Positions 48,500 through 56,924 of a stretch of DNA of 64,000 bases are shown here, one piece after another. The DNA is taken from positions 4,270,501-4,334,500 of the forward strand of contig NZ_CP077683.1 of the NCBI RefSeq assembly GCF_019063845.1, in the 5' to 3' direction. Every line of letters starts with the position of its first letter. Position 1 is the first letter of the stretch. The notes beneath the pieces were generated by a model, which searched no databases, had not been told where the DNA came from, and saw nothing but the letters and a program-made list of their open reading frames with translations. The DNA is from Geomonas subterranea. GTDB taxonomy: Bacteria > Desulfobacterota > Desulfuromonadia > Geobacterales > Geobacteraceae. A program made the translations under genes and the position numbers.

Positions 48500-48945
48500 A
48501 AAAGCCTCAGCGCCAGGTGCGTGGCGGCGCAGGCGTAGACCCCGGCGGCGATATCGTCCAGCACCACGCCGTAGCCGTTTTTCAGCGAGCGGTCGAACCA
48601 GCGCGCCGGCTGCGGCTTCAGGATATCGAAGATGCGGAACATGATGAACCCGGCGAGGATCCCCTGCCACGTCGCCGGGACCGCGGTCATGGTCACCAGG
48701 TACCCGGCGACCTCGTCGATCACGATCTTGCCCGAGTCGTGCTCCCCCCACAGCTCCTCGCCAAAGCCCGCGCACCAGCAGGCGAACAGGGTGAAGGCGG
48801 CCGTGGTGATGAGGTAGAGCCACAGCGGCATGCCCGAGAGGAGCAGGAAAAAGGGGATCGCGCCGAGCGTCCCGACGGTCCCGGAGGCGAAGGGGGAAAA
48901 GCCGGTGCCGAACCAGGTGGCGGAGATGATCACGAATGCTTTCAT
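48496..48945 (-). CDS. pgpA: Phosphatidylglycerophosphatase A
   Basis: The 149-residue inner-membrane enzyme removes phosphate from phosphatidylglycerol phosphate. It shows about four membrane helices, TWFGTGFSPFASGTVGTL, the KIVIDEVAGYLVTM motif with acidic residues, FRIFDILKPQPARWFDR and GYGVVLDDIAAGVYA. The ATG 48945 overlaps the larC stop (ATGA); a longer N-terminus to 49023 overlaps larC and is not supported. Confidence 0.93.
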   Translation of the reverse strand: MKAFVIISATWFGTGFSPFASGTVGTLGAIPFFLLLSGMPLWLYLITTAAFTLFACWCAGFGEELWGEHDSGKIVIDEVAGYLVTMTAVPATWQGILAGFIMFRIFDILKPQPARWFDRSLKNGYGVVLDDIAAGVYACAATHLALRLL

Positions 48946-50099
48946 TTGTCGCCGCACTCCCTCTCCACGGTCCGGTACACCTCGAGAAGCGGCATTCCCT
49001 TCTGAAGGGCGATCTCCCGGCACGACTCGTATTCCGGCGTCACCCGCCCGTTACCGAGTACCTTGACCCGCACCCCGCCCAGCGACGTCGCGCGGGTTTC
49101 GCAGCTGCGGGGGAGGGTGATCCGGCTGGCCGGGTAGTAGCGCAGGCCGATGGCGCTCGACTCCGAGAGGATGATGCCGGAAAGCTTCTCCAGGTCCCCC
49201 GGTCTCGCGATCACCGTGAGCCCCGTGCCCGGGCGGTTCTTCTTCATCTGCAGCGGCGAGAAGGCGACGTCCAGCGCCCCCGCCTCCATGAGGCGCTCCA
49301 TGAGGAAGCCGAAGATCTCGGCGGGCATGTCGTCGATGTGGGTCTCAAGGACCAGCACCTCCCGGGCCTCCCTGGAGCCGGCAGTTTCACCGAGCACCAG
49401 CCGGAGCAGGTTGGGGAGTTCGGGAAAATCCTTTTCACCGGCACCGTAACCGGTCCCCTCGACCGTCATGACCGGTGGCGGGCCGAAGCTGTCGGCGAGC
49501 GCCGCCACGATGGCCGCGCCGGTCGGGGTGACCCGTTCCCCGGGGCCGATGTCGGCGGTGAGCGGGATCCCCTCCATGAGCTTCGCGGTGGCGGGCGCCG
49601 GGACGGGAAGGAGGCCGTGGGCGGTCTTCACGAAGCCGTGCCCGTAGGGAAGCCCCGAGGCGCAGACCCGGTCGATCCCCAGGTAATCGAGCCCGATGGC
49701 GGTCCCGACGATGTCGACGATGGAGTCGACGGCGCCCACCTCGTGGAAGTGCACCCGCTCCAGCGGCACGCCGTGCACGCCCGCCTCGGCCTGCGCCAGC
49801 TTCAGGAAGATGCGCTGGGAGAGTTCCTTGACCCGCGGTTTGAGCTCCGATTTCCCGATCATCGCCGAGATGCCGGAGTAGTGGCGGTGCGGCTGGTCCT
49901 CTTCGGTGAGGGTGACCTTGAAGGAGGTTCCGGCGACGCCGAGGCGCTCCACCTTGCGGCTTTCCAGCGTGTAGCCGCAAAGCGGCAACGAGGAGAGTTC
50001 CCGTTGCAGCGTCTCCAGCGGGAGCCCGAGTTCGATGAGCCCTGCCACGGTCATGTCGCCCGCGATACCCGCGAAGCAGTCGAAATACAGTACCTTCAT
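48942..50099 (-). CDS. larC: Nickel-pincer cofactor biosynthesis protein LarC
   Basis: The 385-residue protein inserts nickel into the pyridinium dithio-carboxylic mononucleotide cofactor. It opens KVLYFDCFAGIAGDM and contains HFHEVGAVDSIVDIVG, GERVTPTGAAIVAAL, and LETHIDDMPAEIFGFLMERL in the C-terminal half. In Lactobacillus plantarum LarC is made by programmed frameshift; here it is one open frame. ATG 50099 overlaps the larB stop. No larA or larE lies in the window. Confidence 0.94.
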   Translation of the reverse strand: MKVLYFDCFAGIAGDMTVAGLIELGLPLETLQRELSSLPLCGYTLESRKVERLGVAGTSFKVTLTEEDQPHRHYSGISAMIGKSELKPRVKELSQRIFLKLAQAEAGVHGVPLERVHFHEVGAVDSIVDIVGTAIGLDYLGIDRVCASGLPYGHGFVKTAHGLLPVPAPATAKLMEGIPLTADIGPGERVTPTGAAIVAALADSFGPPPVMTVEGTGYGAGEKDFPELPNLLRLVLGETAGSREAREVLVLETHIDDMPAEIFGFLMERLMEAGALDVAFSPLQMKKNRPGTGLTVIARPGDLEKLSGIILSESSAIGLRYYPASRITLPRSCETRATSLGGVRVKVLGNGRVTPEYESCREIALQKGMPLLEVYRTVERECGDK

Positions 50100-50851
50100 C
50101 CGTGAATCCTGTTCATGAGGCTTGCCGCGTAGGCCGCCCCGAAACCGTTGTCTATGTTCACCACCGTGACCCCGGCGGCGCATGAGTTGAGCATGCCGAG
50201 CAGGGCCGCCACGCCGCCGAAGGAGGCGCCGTAACCGACCGATGTCGGCACCGCGATCACCGGCTTGTCCACCAGGCCGCCCACGACGGAAGGGAGCGCC
50301 CCCTCCATCCCCGCCACCACGATGATCACCGAAGCCTCCGCGAGGGTGCCGCGCCGCGCCAGCAGGCGGTGCAGCCCGGCGACGCCCACGTCGTAGACCT
50401 TCTCCACCTCGTTTCCCATCATCTGCGCGGTGAGGACCGCCTCGGCCGCCACCGGGATGTCCGAGGTGCCGGCGCAGACCACCAACACCTTGCCCCGGCC
50501 CCGCAATGCGACCGGATGCTGTTCGATGGTGAGCGCGCGGGCGTCGGCGTGGTAGACGGCCTGCGGGAAGAACTCCTTGAGCTTCGCCCCCTTGGCGCCG
50601 TTCACCCGCGTTGCCAGGACGTTGCTTCCCTTTTCCAGGAGTGCGGTGATGATGGTGCGCATCTGGGCGACGCTCTTGCCCTGCCCGAAGATAACTTCAG
50701 GAAAGCCCTGGCGCAGCGTGCGGTGATGGTCCACCGTGGCGCAGCCCAGGTCCTCGAAGGGGAGGTGCTTGAGTTTCTCCAGGGCTTGGGAGACCTCGAG
50801 TGCCCCCTCGCTCACCTCCTGGAGAACCTTTTCAATTGCCTTGTTTTGCAT
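50096..50851 (-). CDS. larB: Nickel-pincer cofactor biosynthesis protein LarB
   Basis: The 251-residue protein carboxylates and hydrolyses nicotinic acid adenine dinucleotide for the LarA cofactor. The PurE-like C-terminal domain has VVCAGTSDIPVAAEA, VYDVGVAGLHRLL, VVAGMEGALPSVVGGL, and the conserved Cys in LNSCAAGVTVVNIDNGFG. It heads a run with larC, pgpA and cinA coupled by stop-start overlaps. The ribosome site GGAGG is rather far (about 13 bases) from ATG 50851. Confidence 0.94.
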   Translation of the reverse strand: MQNKAIEKVLQEVSEGALEVSQALEKLKHLPFEDLGCATVDHHRTLRQGFPEVIFGQGKSVAQMRTIITALLEKGSNVLATRVNGAKGAKLKEFFPQAVYHADARALTIEQHPVALRGRGKVLVVCAGTSDIPVAAEAVLTAQMMGNEVEKVYDVGVAGLHRLLARRGTLAEASVIIVVAGMEGALPSVVGGLVDKPVIAVPTSVGYGASFGGVAALLGMLNSCAAGVTVVNIDNGFGAAYAASLMNRIHG

Positions 50852-51089
50852 GAATGTGAAGCTGCCTCCGGAGGTTGCAAAATGGGATTAAGGCTAACAT
50901 ACAAAGCGCGGATTCGCTGCTAAAAAATGTTATTTTTGGCAGGAGCGGGGAATTTTCTGAGAGATGGAAGGGCGGGTTGTGTCACTGTGCCGCAACATGC
51001 CGGAGTACAAAGGAAAAGTCTCACTGTGAAGGAGGCTCTTGAGAGGGGGTGGAAAGAGCCGGATCTCTTTTTGCCGGCAGAGGTGCCGG

Positions 51090-51216
51090 TACCCTTCGTT
51101 TGCTGTGCCTGCATCACCGTCCCAAGGATCGTGTTGGTCCTGGTCTGATACCCTTTGCCCGCTCCTTAAGCCGTGTCACGACATCTGAATCAAGCCGTAT
51201 GATTGGATACTGAGGC
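51090..51216 (-). pseudogene. Relic of a BrnA/DUF4415-type antitoxin
   Basis: On the minus strand one frame reads YPIIRLDSDVVTRLKERAK and, one base out of step near 51155-51160, another reads GYQTRTNTILGTVMQAQQTKG. Joined, they match the ribbon-helix-helix pattern xIRLDxDVVxxFKxxxKGYQTRINxxL of DUF4415/BrnA antitoxins. One G missing from the AAGGG run would explain the break. The N-terminal part is absent, cut near the adjacent repeat. No BrnT-like toxin is seen. Confidence 0.4.
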
Positions 51217-51273
51217 AGAGGATCTGTTTGCCAGAAGAACCGGGTGAGGCCATTACGTCGCTCCCCCTTTGAC

Positions 51274-51332
51274 GCCTCCCCTCCCTTGACGGGAGGGGGC
51301 CGGGGGGTGGGTGAAGCCGCAAGGGGAGGGGA
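51274..51332. repeat. GGGAGGGG-type palindromic repeat
   Basis: CCTCCCCTCCC TTGAC GGGAGGGGG followed by GGGTGGGTGAAGCCGCAAGG, a partial copy of the composite type at 28.3 and 54.5 kb. It borders the antitoxin relic. Confidence 0.5.
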
Positions 51333-51442
51333 GTAAAGGTGCACCTTTCCCGTAATTCCCGGATGAACCTTTCATTGCGAAGCCGCCATCGCTGTTGTAC
51401 GTTTGGAACCTGCAGCATGAGCCAACAAAGCGGAGGTTGAAG

Positions 51443-52192
51443 ATGGCACAGGGGGAGAAGAAGATGGTGGCGCTGGTGACGGGAGCCGCGCGCGGGATCG
51501 GCAGGGGAATCGCGCAGCGGCTACTTGCGGAAGGGTATGCCGTGGTGCTGGCCGATATCGACGGCGCAGCGGTTGCCGGGGCGGCGGCCGCACTCGGCGC
51601 ACCTGATGCGGTCCTGGCGCTGGAGGCGGACGTCGCTGACGAACAGCCGGTGCAGGCGCTCGTCGCGCGGGCGCTGGAGCGCTTCGGGCGGCTGGACCTC
51701 CTGGTGAACAACGCGGCGCTGGCCCGGGCCCACGCGGCGCCGGTGCACGAGCTATCCCTCACCGAGTGGAACCGCGTCATCGGCACCAACCTGACCGGCG
51801 TCTTCCTCTGCACCAAGCACGCGGTGCCGCACCTCAAAGAGAGTCGGGGCAGCATCGTCAACATCGCCTCCACGCGCGCTCTGCAGTCGGAGCCGGATAC
51901 GGAGGCCTACTCGGCGAGCAAAGGGGGCGTCGTTGCCCTCACCCACGCCCTCGCCATGAGCCTCGGGCCTGAGATCCGCGTCAACTGCGTGAGTCCCGGC
52001 TGGATTCACAACGGCGACGAGGCGGAACTGCGACCGGTGGACCATCAACAGCATCCGGCGGGGCGGGTCGGCCGCGCCGGGGACATCGCGGAGCTCGTGC
52101 TCTACCTCGCCTCGCCGCGCGCCGGTTTCATCACCGGCCAGAATTTCGTGGTCGACGGCGGCATGACCCGGAAGATGATCTACGAGGAATAG
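51443..52192 (+). CDS. Short-chain dehydrogenase/reductase (SDR)
   Basis: The 249-residue classical SDR has the cofactor motif TGAARGIGRGIA (about 14-25), DIDG after strand 2 (suggesting NAD preference), NNAA, the catalytic Ser region (NIASTRAL), YSASK with Tyr and Lys, and the C-terminal GQNFVVDGGMTRKMIY. GGAGG lies before ATG 51443. It stands alone between repeats; the substrate is unknown. FabG-like enzymes and sugar or alcohol dehydrogenases are all possible. Confidence 0.88.
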   Translation: MAQGEKKMVALVTGAARGIGRGIAQRLLAEGYAVVLADIDGAAVAGAAAALGAPDAVLALEADVADEQPVQALVARALERFGRLDLLVNNAALARAHAAPVHELSLTEWNRVIGTNLTGVFLCTKHAVPHLKESRGSIVNIASTRALQSEPDTEAYSASKGGVVALTHALAMSLGPEIRVNCVSPGWIHNGDEAELRPVDHQQHPAGRVGRAGDIAELVLYLASPRAGFITGQNFVVDGGMTRKMIYEE

Positions 52193-52229
52193 CGTCGCCC
52201 CCTATCCCCCCATCCGCACCACAGCCGTC

Positions 52230-52258
52230 TTCCCCCTCCCCGTCGAGGGAGGGGGGAC
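52230..52258. repeat. GGGAGGGG-type palindromic repeat after the SDR gene
   Basis: TTCCCCCTCCCC and GGGAGGGGGG arms with a GTCGA centre lie 38 bases after the SDR stop. Confidence 0.5.
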
Positions 52259-52335
52259 GGTGCCGGCTTTGCGGTACCAGTGCGGCAAGGAGGGGGGCAC
52301 AAGGGCAGGCGTACCGCTGAACGAAATCCAAAAGA

Positions 52336-52373
52336 AAACGGGACGCGGCCTCTCATCTGGCTGCGTCCCGTTT
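52336..52373. terminator. Bidirectional terminator between the SDR and sulfatase genes
   Basis: An 11-pair stem, AAACGGGACGC with GCGTCCCGTTT, has A and T ends on either side, fitting termination of both converging genes. Confidence 0.7.
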
Positions 52374-52414
52374 GTCGTTGTAGCGGCTATCCGCCGCTTA
52401 TCCCCGTCCCGGCT

Positions 52415-54316
52415 CTAGCGGATCCGGTTCAACCGGTGCTGGTACAGGTAGTCCGCCCCCTGGTAGTAGGCAAGCATGTCCGCCAGCATGTTGCCGGTAA
52501 CCGGCTCACCCTTGGCGTCGCCGGTCTTGCGGTCCACCTTGTACTGCGCCGCGTACTGGCGCGGGCCCAGCACCAGGAGCTCGTTCTCGGTCAGGTAGCC
52601 CAGCTTCTGGTACGTCGAGATGAAGGCGCGCGGGGGCTGCCCGGAATCCTTCAGCGCATCGCGCCCCAAAAAGTCGCTCTTGTAGCTCATGTTCATCAGG
52701 CCGAGCACGGTGGGCGCTACGTCGATCTGGCTCATCATCTTCTCCATCCGGGCCGGCTTGATGTGGGCCGGGGAGTAGACCAGCAGCGGGATTTCGTACC
52801 TCTTGATGGGGATGTCCGACTTCCCCGCGCTGCCGGCGCAGTGGTCGGCCACGATGACGAAGATGGTGTCCTTGAACCATGGTTTGCTGCTCGCCTCGGC
52901 GATGAGCCGGCCGATGGCGTAGTCGGCGTACTTGACCCCGCCGTTGCGCCCTTTCTTCGGCGGGATGTCGATCCTCCCCGAGGGATAGGTGAAGGGGCGG
53001 TGGTTGGAAGTGGTCATCACCATGGAGAAGAAGGGCTTGCCCGCCTCGTAGGACTTGGTCCCCTCCCTGATCACCTTGCGGAACAGGTCCTCGTCGCAGA
53101 CCCCCCAGACGTTGGCGAAGGTGATCTCGTCCTTGGCGAAGTCGGTGCGGTCCACGATGGAATAGCCGTTCGCCGAGAAGAAGGCGTTCATGTTGTCGAA
53201 GTAGCCGTGCCCGGCGTAGATGTACTTGGACTGGTATCCCTTGGAGTTCATGATCTCGCCCCAGGAGCGGAACCCTCCGTTGTTGGGGCGTTTCACGATC
53301 GAGGTGCCGGGGAGCGGCGGGACCGAGAGGGTGAGGGCCTCAAGCCCGCGCACGGTGCGGGTGCCATTGGCGTAGAGGTTGGTGAAGAACAGCGACTGGG
53401 AGGCCAGGCGGTCCAGGTTCGGGGTCAGCCCCTTCTTGTTACCGAACACCCCCAGGTACTCGGCGGAAAGACTTTCCTCGATCACCACCACGACGTTCAG
53501 GCGCTTCTCCGCCCCTTCGCCGTGAATGGCGCGGGTGAAGCGCTCGGACTTGGGATCGACGAAGCTGTTGTTCCTCTCCGCGACCAGGGTCCTAAGCCGC
53601 GCGTTCACCTGGTTTTGCGGCAGGGTGCGGTAGAACCTGGTGAAGGGGAGTTCGTTGTTTATGAAGGCGGCGAACAGGTTGTAGACCCCGTTGCCGGCGA
53701 TCTCGTTGGCGTAGTTGTTCTTCGATATGGCGGACTGGGAGATGTTGACCGCGCCGTAGGAGAGGACGACGGGAAGCAGCAGCAGCGCGCCGGTGCGGTG
53801 GTAGGCGCCGTTGAAGGTGAGTTCGGCACCGCGCGCGAGCGGCTTTCTCAAAATCCAGGAGATCGCGGCTGCGACTGCGCCGATGCCGGAGAAGATCGCC
53901 GTCAGCGGGTACGACTCGCGGATATTGCCGACCACCTCCTGGGTGTAGACCAGGTAATCGATGGCGATGAAGTTGAAGCGGGTGCCGAACTCGTCGAAGA
54001 AGATGAACTCGGCGCAGACGTCGAAGATGAGCACACCCAGCAACAGGGCGAAGAGAACGCGCACCACCCACAGGTGCCAGCGGTGCGTGGCCACCCGACG
54101 CGGGACCAGGATCAGGTAGAGCGCCAGCGGCACGATGGCATAGGCGAGCGTGGCGAGGTCGAAGTAAAAACCGGTCGCCGCGGCCTTCAGAATCAGCGAG
54201 AGCTTGAGTCCGGCCCCTTTGGGAGTCATGGCCATCAGCATGACGCGGGTGGCGGTGGAAACGGCGAGGAAGATACAGGAGACGAAGGCGACGAGCCCCA
54301 GTCGGCGTTGCGGCAT
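52415..54316 (-). CDS. LTA-synthase-type sulfatase (phosphoglycerol or phosphoethanolamine transferase-like)
   Basis: The 633-residue protein has five N-terminal membrane helices and an extracytoplasmic sulfatase-fold domain. Catalytic parts are visible: EESLSAEYLG (metal Glu), the nucleophile Thr in ANGTRTVRGLEAL, MTTSNHRPFTYP (His) and VADHCAGSAG (Asp-His). This is the pattern of the LtaS/OpgB/MdoB-like family, which moves phosphoglycerol or phosphoethanolamine onto envelope glycans or lipids. In a Gram-negative cell lipoteichoic acid is not expected. ATG 54316 follows AGAGG; the longer N-terminus to 54367 is unlikely. Confidence 0.9.
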   Translation of the reverse strand: MPQRRLGLVAFVSCIFLAVSTATRVMLMAMTPKGAGLKLSLILKAAATGFYFDLATLAYAIVPLALYLILVPRRVATHRWHLWVVRVLFALLLGVLIFDVCAEFIFFDEFGTRFNFIAIDYLVYTQEVVGNIRESYPLTAIFSGIGAVAAAISWILRKPLARGAELTFNGAYHRTGALLLLPVVLSYGAVNISQSAISKNNYANEIAGNGVYNLFAAFINNELPFTRFYRTLPQNQVNARLRTLVAERNNSFVDPKSERFTRAIHGEGAEKRLNVVVVIEESLSAEYLGVFGNKKGLTPNLDRLASQSLFFTNLYANGTRTVRGLEALTLSVPPLPGTSIVKRPNNGGFRSWGEIMNSKGYQSKYIYAGHGYFDNMNAFFSANGYSIVDRTDFAKDEITFANVWGVCDEDLFRKVIREGTKSYEAGKPFFSMVMTTSNHRPFTYPSGRIDIPPKKGRNGGVKYADYAIGRLIAEASSKPWFKDTIFVIVADHCAGSAGKSDIPIKRYEIPLLVYSPAHIKPARMEKMMSQIDVAPTVLGLMNMSYKSDFLGRDALKDSGQPPRAFISTYQKLGYLTENELLVLGPRQYAAQYKVDRKTGDAKGEPVTGNMLADMLAYYQGADYLYQHRLNRIR

Positions 54317-54707
54317 AGGTAAACCTCTTAATGTTCTGATGGTAAAACGCTGTCCATGGTACTGCAACTGTCCTTGCTGTTGGATTGCAGGAAGATGACA
54401 TTTCTGTCATCTCTCGACGCGAAGATCCCCTCGGTCCCCTTTCGCAAGGTGCTCTCCCCCTCCCCTGGCGGGAGGGGGACGGGGGGGTGAAGCCGCAAGC
54501 AATGGGAACAGTGGAAGCAGTGGCTACTTCCCCCACCCCCTAACCCTCTCCCGCAAGGGGAGGGGGGACCAATGGCATGTCGCCGGAATTCTGAAGCCCC
54601 CCCGCAAGGGTACGGGGCCATCGGGAAAACATTCGATGAGCATATGCATGTCCCTTGCCCGGACACACCCCACCCCTTGGCGCGGTTCGCGGCAGGCCCG
54701 CGTCCGG
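54317..54707. other. 391-base gap between the sulfatase and hybrid kinase genes
   Basis: No gene is supported. The middle (54452-54568) is a composite GGGAGGGG-type repeat. The rest holds the sulfatase leader and the 3' region of the kinase; no clear terminator is seen after the kinase. Confidence 0.6.
54452..54568. repeat. Composite palindromic repeat before the sulfatase gene
   Basis: Hairpin CTCCCCCTCCCC TGGC GGGAGGGGG, a middle with GTGAAGCCGCAAGCA, then CCCCCACCCCCTAACCC and CTCCCGCAAGGGGAGG. It shares end hairpins with the elements at 28.3 and 35.9 kb but has a different middle. Confidence 0.6.
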
Positions 54708-56924
54708 CTAGGGGGCGTCCAGCACCGCGCGCACTTTCGCTGCCAAATCGTTCATGGTGAAAGGCTTGGAGATGAAGTTCACACCCTGGTCCAGCACGCC
54801 GTGGTGAGCGATCACGTTGGCCGTGTAACCCGACATGTAGAGGCACTTCACCCGGGGGCAGAAGGGGAGCAACCTGCGCACGAGGTCCCTCCCGTTCATC
54901 TCCGGCATCACCACGTCGGTCACCACAAGGTCGATCCGGTCCCGATACTGGCGTGCCGCTTCCAGCGCCTCGCCCGGCGTGGATGCCGGCAGCACCTGGT
55001 AACCCTGCAACGTCAGGAGCGACATGGCGACGTTCAGGATGCTCGGCTCGTCCTCGACCAGGAGGATGGTCTCGCTCCCGCCGGAGGCCGGGGCGGCCGC
55101 GGCCTCCGCGCTCGGCCCGGCCGCTGTCTCCGTGTCGCGCGGCAGGTAGATCCTGAAGGTGGTCCCTTCGCCCGGTTCGCTGTAGGTGTTGATGAAGCCG
55201 TTGTTTTGTTTGACGATGCCGTACACCGTGGCGAGCCCGAGCCCCGTGCCCCGTCCCACCTCCTTGGTGGAGAAGAACGGCTCGAAGATCTGGGCCATGG
55301 TCTCCTTGTCCATGCCGCAGCCGTTGTCGCTCACCGCGAGGAGAACGTACTCGCCGGGGACGAAGTCGGGTTGCGCGTTGCAGTACCTGGCGTCAAACGC
55401 GATGTTGCACGTCTCGATGGTGATCTTGCCGACGTCGGCGATGGCGTCGCGGGCGTTGACGCAGAGGTTGGCCAGGATCTGGTCCAGCTGGGAGGGATCC
55501 ATGCGCACCTTCCAGAGCTCCTGTCCCGGGCTCCAGGCGAGGTCGATATCCTCCCCCACCAGGCGCTTCAGCATCTTCAGCATCTCTTCCACGCAGGCGT
55601 TGAGGTTCAGAACCCTCGGGGAGATGGTCTGCTTCCTGGCGAAGCCGAGGAGCTGGCTGGTAAGGGCAGCCGACTTTTCCGCCGCCTGCCGGATACCCTC
55701 CAGCCGCACCAGCGCCGGGTGTCCCGGCCCCAGCTCTTGCATCCCCAGCTGGGCCAGCCCGAGGATCACGGTCAGCAGGTTGTTGAAGTCGTGCGCGACT
55801 CCACCCGCGAGCCTTCCAACGGACTCCATCCTCTGGGCCTGCTGCAGCTGGTTCTCCAGCCGCTGCCTTTCAGCCTCTCCCTTTTTCAGCTCGGTCAGAT
55901 CCGAGATGAGGACGTAGAAGCCGCGGGGGGAGCCGTTTACCATGTCGGGTATGTAGTGGGCCCAGACGTGGGCGACCTCGCCGTCCTTCTTTACGAGCGT
56001 CCTCTGGAAATGCTGCGGCTCTCCGGCCAGGGCCCCCAGGACATACGGTTCGTTTTGGGCGAACAGTTCCTCCCCAAGCAGTTCGCGCATCCCCGATCCG
56101 ATGATCTCCTCTGAGCTCTTGTCGAACCACTCACGGTAGGTCCTGTTGGCGAAGCCGCAGGTGAGGTCGCTGTGCCAGTAGGCGACCAGCCCGGGGAGTT
56201 GGTCGGTCAGAAGGCGCAGAAAACGCTCGTTGGCGCTCAGCGCGTTCTGGAACATGATCCGCTCGGTGATGTCCTCGCTGAAGATGACGATCCCCCCCAC
56301 TGCGCCGGCGGCGTCGTACCAGGGACGGATCTCCCACCTGACGTACTGATGCGACCCGTCGGCGCGCACGAACAGGTCCGCCTCTTCCCGTAGCGTCTCG
56401 CCTGCCAGGCCGCGGCGGTGGAACTCCTTCCAGCGCTCCGGGACCTCGGGGAAGACCTCGTAGTGCGACAGCCCCACGAGGTCGCGCTCGCCGAGTCCGT
56501 ACATGGCGAGCCAGCGGCGGCTCACCTGGAGATAGCGCATGTCCCGGTCGAACATCGCGAGCGAGGCGGGCGCCGACTCGAAGAAAAGGCGCAGGTGGGC
56601 GTTTTTCTGCTCCAGGCCGGCCAGGTTCTCCAGGCGCTTGGCGTCCATCGCGGCGAGTTGATCCAGCAGGCGGGTGATCAGGAAGTAAAGGAGGGTGGCC
56701 GTGCAGATGATGAAAACGAAGCCTTTGCCCACGGCGATCCGCAACAGGGTCGCCTTGTCGTCGACGAGCCAGTCGATGATGCTGTCCGAGCCGTAGATCC
56801 AGGCCAGCCCGAACAGGGCGTAGATGGCGACGATGCGGACCGCCTGGCTCTTCAACGGGGGCGCGCCGGGAGAGGAGTCTCCGGACCGGATGGGGCGCGG
56901 GGTCTTCATCTCATTTCTGGACAA
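54708..56924 (-). CDS. Hybrid sensor kinase (PAS-PAS-kinase-receiver)
   Basis: The 738-residue protein has two N-terminal membrane helices (about 28-45 and 60-82), two PAS domains (about 100-230 and 235-355), HisKA with GVAHDFNNLLTVI (about 378), an ATPase domain with DNGCGMD and GTGLGLATVYG, and a C-terminal receiver with the phospho-Asp in VVTDVVMPEMNG (about 669). TTG 56924 is taken as start because AGGAG lies six bases before it; ATG 56909 is the alternative. It overlaps the CusS-like gene by 14 bases and is last in that operon. Confidence 0.88.
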   Translation of the reverse strand: MSRNEMKTPRPIRSGDSSPGAPPLKSQAVRIVAIYALFGLAWIYGSDSIIDWLVDDKATLLRIAVGKGFVFIICTATLLYFLITRLLDQLAAMDAKRLENLAGLEQKNAHLRLFFESAPASLAMFDRDMRYLQVSRRWLAMYGLGERDLVGLSHYEVFPEVPERWKEFHRRGLAGETLREEADLFVRADGSHQYVRWEIRPWYDAAGAVGGIVIFSEDITERIMFQNALSANERFLRLLTDQLPGLVAYWHSDLTCGFANRTYREWFDKSSEEIIGSGMRELLGEELFAQNEPYVLGALAGEPQHFQRTLVKKDGEVAHVWAHYIPDMVNGSPRGFYVLISDLTELKKGEAERQRLENQLQQAQRMESVGRLAGGVAHDFNNLLTVILGLAQLGMQELGPGHPALVRLEGIRQAAEKSAALTSQLLGFARKQTISPRVLNLNACVEEMLKMLKRLVGEDIDLAWSPGQELWKVRMDPSQLDQILANLCVNARDAIADVGKITIETCNIAFDARYCNAQPDFVPGEYVLLAVSDNGCGMDKETMAQIFEPFFSTKEVGRGTGLGLATVYGIVKQNNGFINTYSEPGEGTTFRIYLPRDTETAAGPSAEAAAAPASGGSETILLVEDEPSILNVAMSLLTLQGYQVLPASTPGEALEAARQYRDRIDLVVTDVVMPEMNGRDLVRRLLPFCPRVKCLYMSGYTANVIAHHGVLDQGVNFISKPFTMNDLAAKVRAVLDAP

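Larger units (their letters stand above)
50852..51442. other. 591-base gap between the divergent larB and SDR genes
   Basis: No intact gene is seen. The stretch holds the larB leader, a CCTCCGGAGG palindrome near 50866, a relic of a DUF4415-type antitoxin (about 51090-51216) and a GGGAGGGG-type repeat (51274-51332). Open frames of 65-80 codons here have no ribosome site or family match. Confidence 0.6.

Noticed and set aside
50927..51148. Plus-strand open frame of 73 codons in the larB-SDR gap
   Set aside because: No ribosome site and no recognisable pattern; it overlaps the antitoxin relic on the other strand, which gives a better explanation.
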